Shown here: positions 62,770 through 64,000 of the stretch, in pieces
How positions within the stretch are numbered: position 1 is the stretch's first letter
Layout: each line of letters opens with the position of its first letter
NCBI GenBank assembly: GCA_030442055.1
Contig: JAUJEB010000001.1
Location: forward strand, 1,178,001-1,242,000
DNA length: 64,000 nt
Reading direction: 5' to 3'
Source of the DNA: Agaribacillus aureus
GTDB lineage: Bacteria > Bacteroidota > Bacteroidia > Cytophagales > Cyclobacteriaceae
Position numbers and translations under genes: made by a program
Notes under the pieces: model-generated
Databases searched by the model: none
Seen by the model: the letters and a program-made list of their open reading frames with translations, nothing else
What the model was told of the DNA's origin: nothing

Positions 62770-64000
62770 ATGGGAATGGATAGAAAAATCAAAAAGAAAA
62801 TGTGGACGCCCAAAAGGATATTAACCATTGGAGGCGCCACTGCCCTCTTCTCGGTGATTCTATATACCTTACTGTTTGCAGATAACAGGTCTAAATTAAA
62901 TGTGGACTCCAATAAAATCACAATTTCAACCATTACCGAAGGTGATTTTCAGGAATGGATCCCCGAGACCGGCACGGTACAACCCATTAAAACTTACTTC
63001 CTGGACGCTATAGAAGGTGGCATTATCCAGGCCTTAAACATAGAAACCGGCTCGATGGTAAAAAAGGGTGATGCACTCATTACCCTGAGCAACTCAAATT
63101 TACAACTGGATGTTCTACAGCGTGAAGCCCAACTATATGAGCAAATCGACCGCCTAAGAAATTCAAGATTACTCCTCGATCAAAATACCCAGGATTTAGA
63201 AACCCGCCTCGCAGAAATCGATTATCAGATCAAGTTATTGCAACCCCAGAAGAAAAGGCAGGAATATCTGCTGGAAGAAAAGGCTATTTCCCAACAGGAA
63301 TATGAAGATGTTATTGAAAATTATAACTATAATCTCAAAAGGAGAGCCCTCACTTATAAGGCGTACCGGAGAGATTCCGTCTTAAAAAATATCCAACTAA
63401 GACAACTCAATGACTCCGAGGCAAGGATGTGGAAAAGCCTCGAGGCGGTGGGCAGCATTTTAGATAACCTTGTTGTAAAAGCACCCAAAGACGGCCTTTT
63501 TGCGTCTCCGCAGCTGGAAATAGGGCAATCTATCGCCCCCAGGGAAAGGCTTGGCCAAATCGATATCATTGATGATTTCAAATTAAGAATAGAAATTGAC
63601 GAAATATACCTGCCCAGAATCAGTGTAGGACAAATTGCTACCTATACCAATCCGGGCGGAAAAGTTTATAAACTGGAGGTGACAAAAGTATACCCTACTA
63701 TCGCCAACGGCAACTTTGAGGTGGATATGGAATTCGAGTCGGGAGCTCCCGCCGGTGTAAAACGGGGGCAGTCACTTCGAATCAGAATCGAGCTGGGTAA
63801 TCCAGGCCAGGCATTACTATTATCTACAGGCGGTTTCTTTCAATCAACGGGTGGTAATTGGGTATATCTATTGGATGAATCAGGACAAAAAGCCGTTAAG
63901 CAACCGATCCGGGTTGGGCGCAAAAATTCTGAAAACTATGAGGTACTGGAAGGCCTGAAACCAGGTGACAGGGTAATCACCTCCAGCTATGATAACTTTG
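62770..64000 (+). CDS. HlyD/MacA-type periplasmic adaptor protein, cut by the window end
   Basis: The frame opens at ATG 62770 and is still open at the right edge (410 codons seen). MDRKIKKKMWTPKRIL, then a membrane anchor (about 18-36), leads to the barrel/lipoyl region (GTVQPIKTYFLDAIEGGIIQ, GSMVKKGDALITLSNSN). An alpha-hairpin with long coiled helices follows (LYEQIDRLRNSRLLLDQ, EEKAISQQEYEDVIENYNY), then the second lipoyl half (VVKAPKDGLFASPQLEIGQ) and the beta-barrel (IEIDEIYLPRISVGQIA). It links an inner-membrane transporter with an outer-membrane channel. The preceding -24/-12-like site suggests regulated expression; the MacB-like ATPase is divergent. Confidence 0.92.
   Translation, partial: MGMDRKIKKKMWTPKRILTIGGATALFSVILYTLLFADNRSKLNVDSNKITISTITEGDFQEWIPETGTVQPIKTYFLDAIEGGIIQALNIETGSMVKKGDALITLSNSNLQLDVLQREAQLYEQIDRLRNSRLLLDQNTQDLETRLAEIDYQIKLLQPQKKRQEYLLEEKAISQQEYEDVIENYNYNLKRRALTYKAYRRDSVLKNIQLRQLNDSEARMWKSLEAVGSILDNLVVKAPKDGLFASPQLEIGQSIAPRERLGQIDIIDDFKLRIEIDEIYLPRISVGQIATYTNPGGKVYKLEVTKVYPTIANGNFEVDMEFESGAPAGVKRGQSLRIRIELGNPGQALLLSTGGFFQSTGGNWVYLLDESGQKAVKQPIRVGRKNSENYEVLEGLKPGDRVITSSYDNF

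Noticed and set aside
1-64000. tRNA, rRNA, known riboswitch or insertion sequence
   Set aside because: No cloverleaf with CCA-like end, rRNA signature, recognised riboswitch core or transposase frame was seen by eye; a covariance-model search could still find small RNAs.

Overview
The window looks like a chromosome segment of a Bacteroidota bacterium, probably a cytophaga-like marine or soil member (inference, no 16S here). The signs are a type B T9SS (gliding-motility) C-terminal domain at the left edge, a 4,452-residue secreted protein with a type A T9SS sorting domain, a DUF5687-type ABC permease, an ECF sigma operon with a barrel protein, PD40/OmpA proteins, many SPII lipoproteins and moderate-to-low GC. 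I see no rRNA, tRNA, CRISPR array, integrase or transposase.

Layout. 1-6 kb: tail of a T9SS protein, a sodium/solute symporter, a class II fructose-bisphosphate aldolase directly followed by methylglyoxal synthase, and an AGCS Na+/amino acid symporter. 6-14.5 kb (minus strand): a seven-repeat AsmA-like membrane protein, a 2H phosphoesterase, a LecA-like lectin-fold protein, two NTF2-fold proteins, a PLD-family protein and an XRE/S24-like regulator. 14.5-27.3 kb (plus strand), divergent from that regulator: a long co-oriented cluster of YbjN-like protein, PspA/IM30, YqiJ-like OB-fold membrane protein, YqiK-like flotillin, two small membrane proteins, DUF5687 permease, its ABC ATPase, a 1,643-residue coiled-coil AAA+ ATPase and a small tail-anchored protein. 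This is the best candidate for a little-described system: PspA is an ESCRT-III homologue, and it lies beside a flotillin, an ABC exporter and a very large AAA+ machine.

27.3-41.3 kb is one giant minus-strand gene for a T9SS-secreted beta-repeat protein. It is preceded by five tandem copies of a ~130-bp unit. Each unit carries the gene's own 5' leader plus a degenerate copy of its first codons, so several copies still encode short peptides resembling the signal-peptide n-region. 41.6-47.8 kb: class V aminotransferase (AGXT type), LctP-type permease, YyaL/SSP411 thioredoxin-domain lipoprotein and a small outer-membrane barrel. 48-55.4 kb: an eight-repeat Ig-like secreted protein, an EEP-family hydrolase, a second class V aminotransferase-fold enzyme, a PD40-OmpA protein and a small exported protein. 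55.5-57.8 kb: hutG-hutF, the formiminoglutamate end of histidine breakdown. 57.8-61.6 kb: ECF sigma factor, an anti-sigma-like/barrel protein and a small membrane protein, divergent from a four-repeat lipoprotein. 61.7-64 kb: a MacB-like ABC ATPase divergent from a MacA/HlyD-type adaptor cut by the right edge; the adaptor has a -24/-12-like sequence upstream.

All functional calls come from reading motifs by eye; no database search was run.
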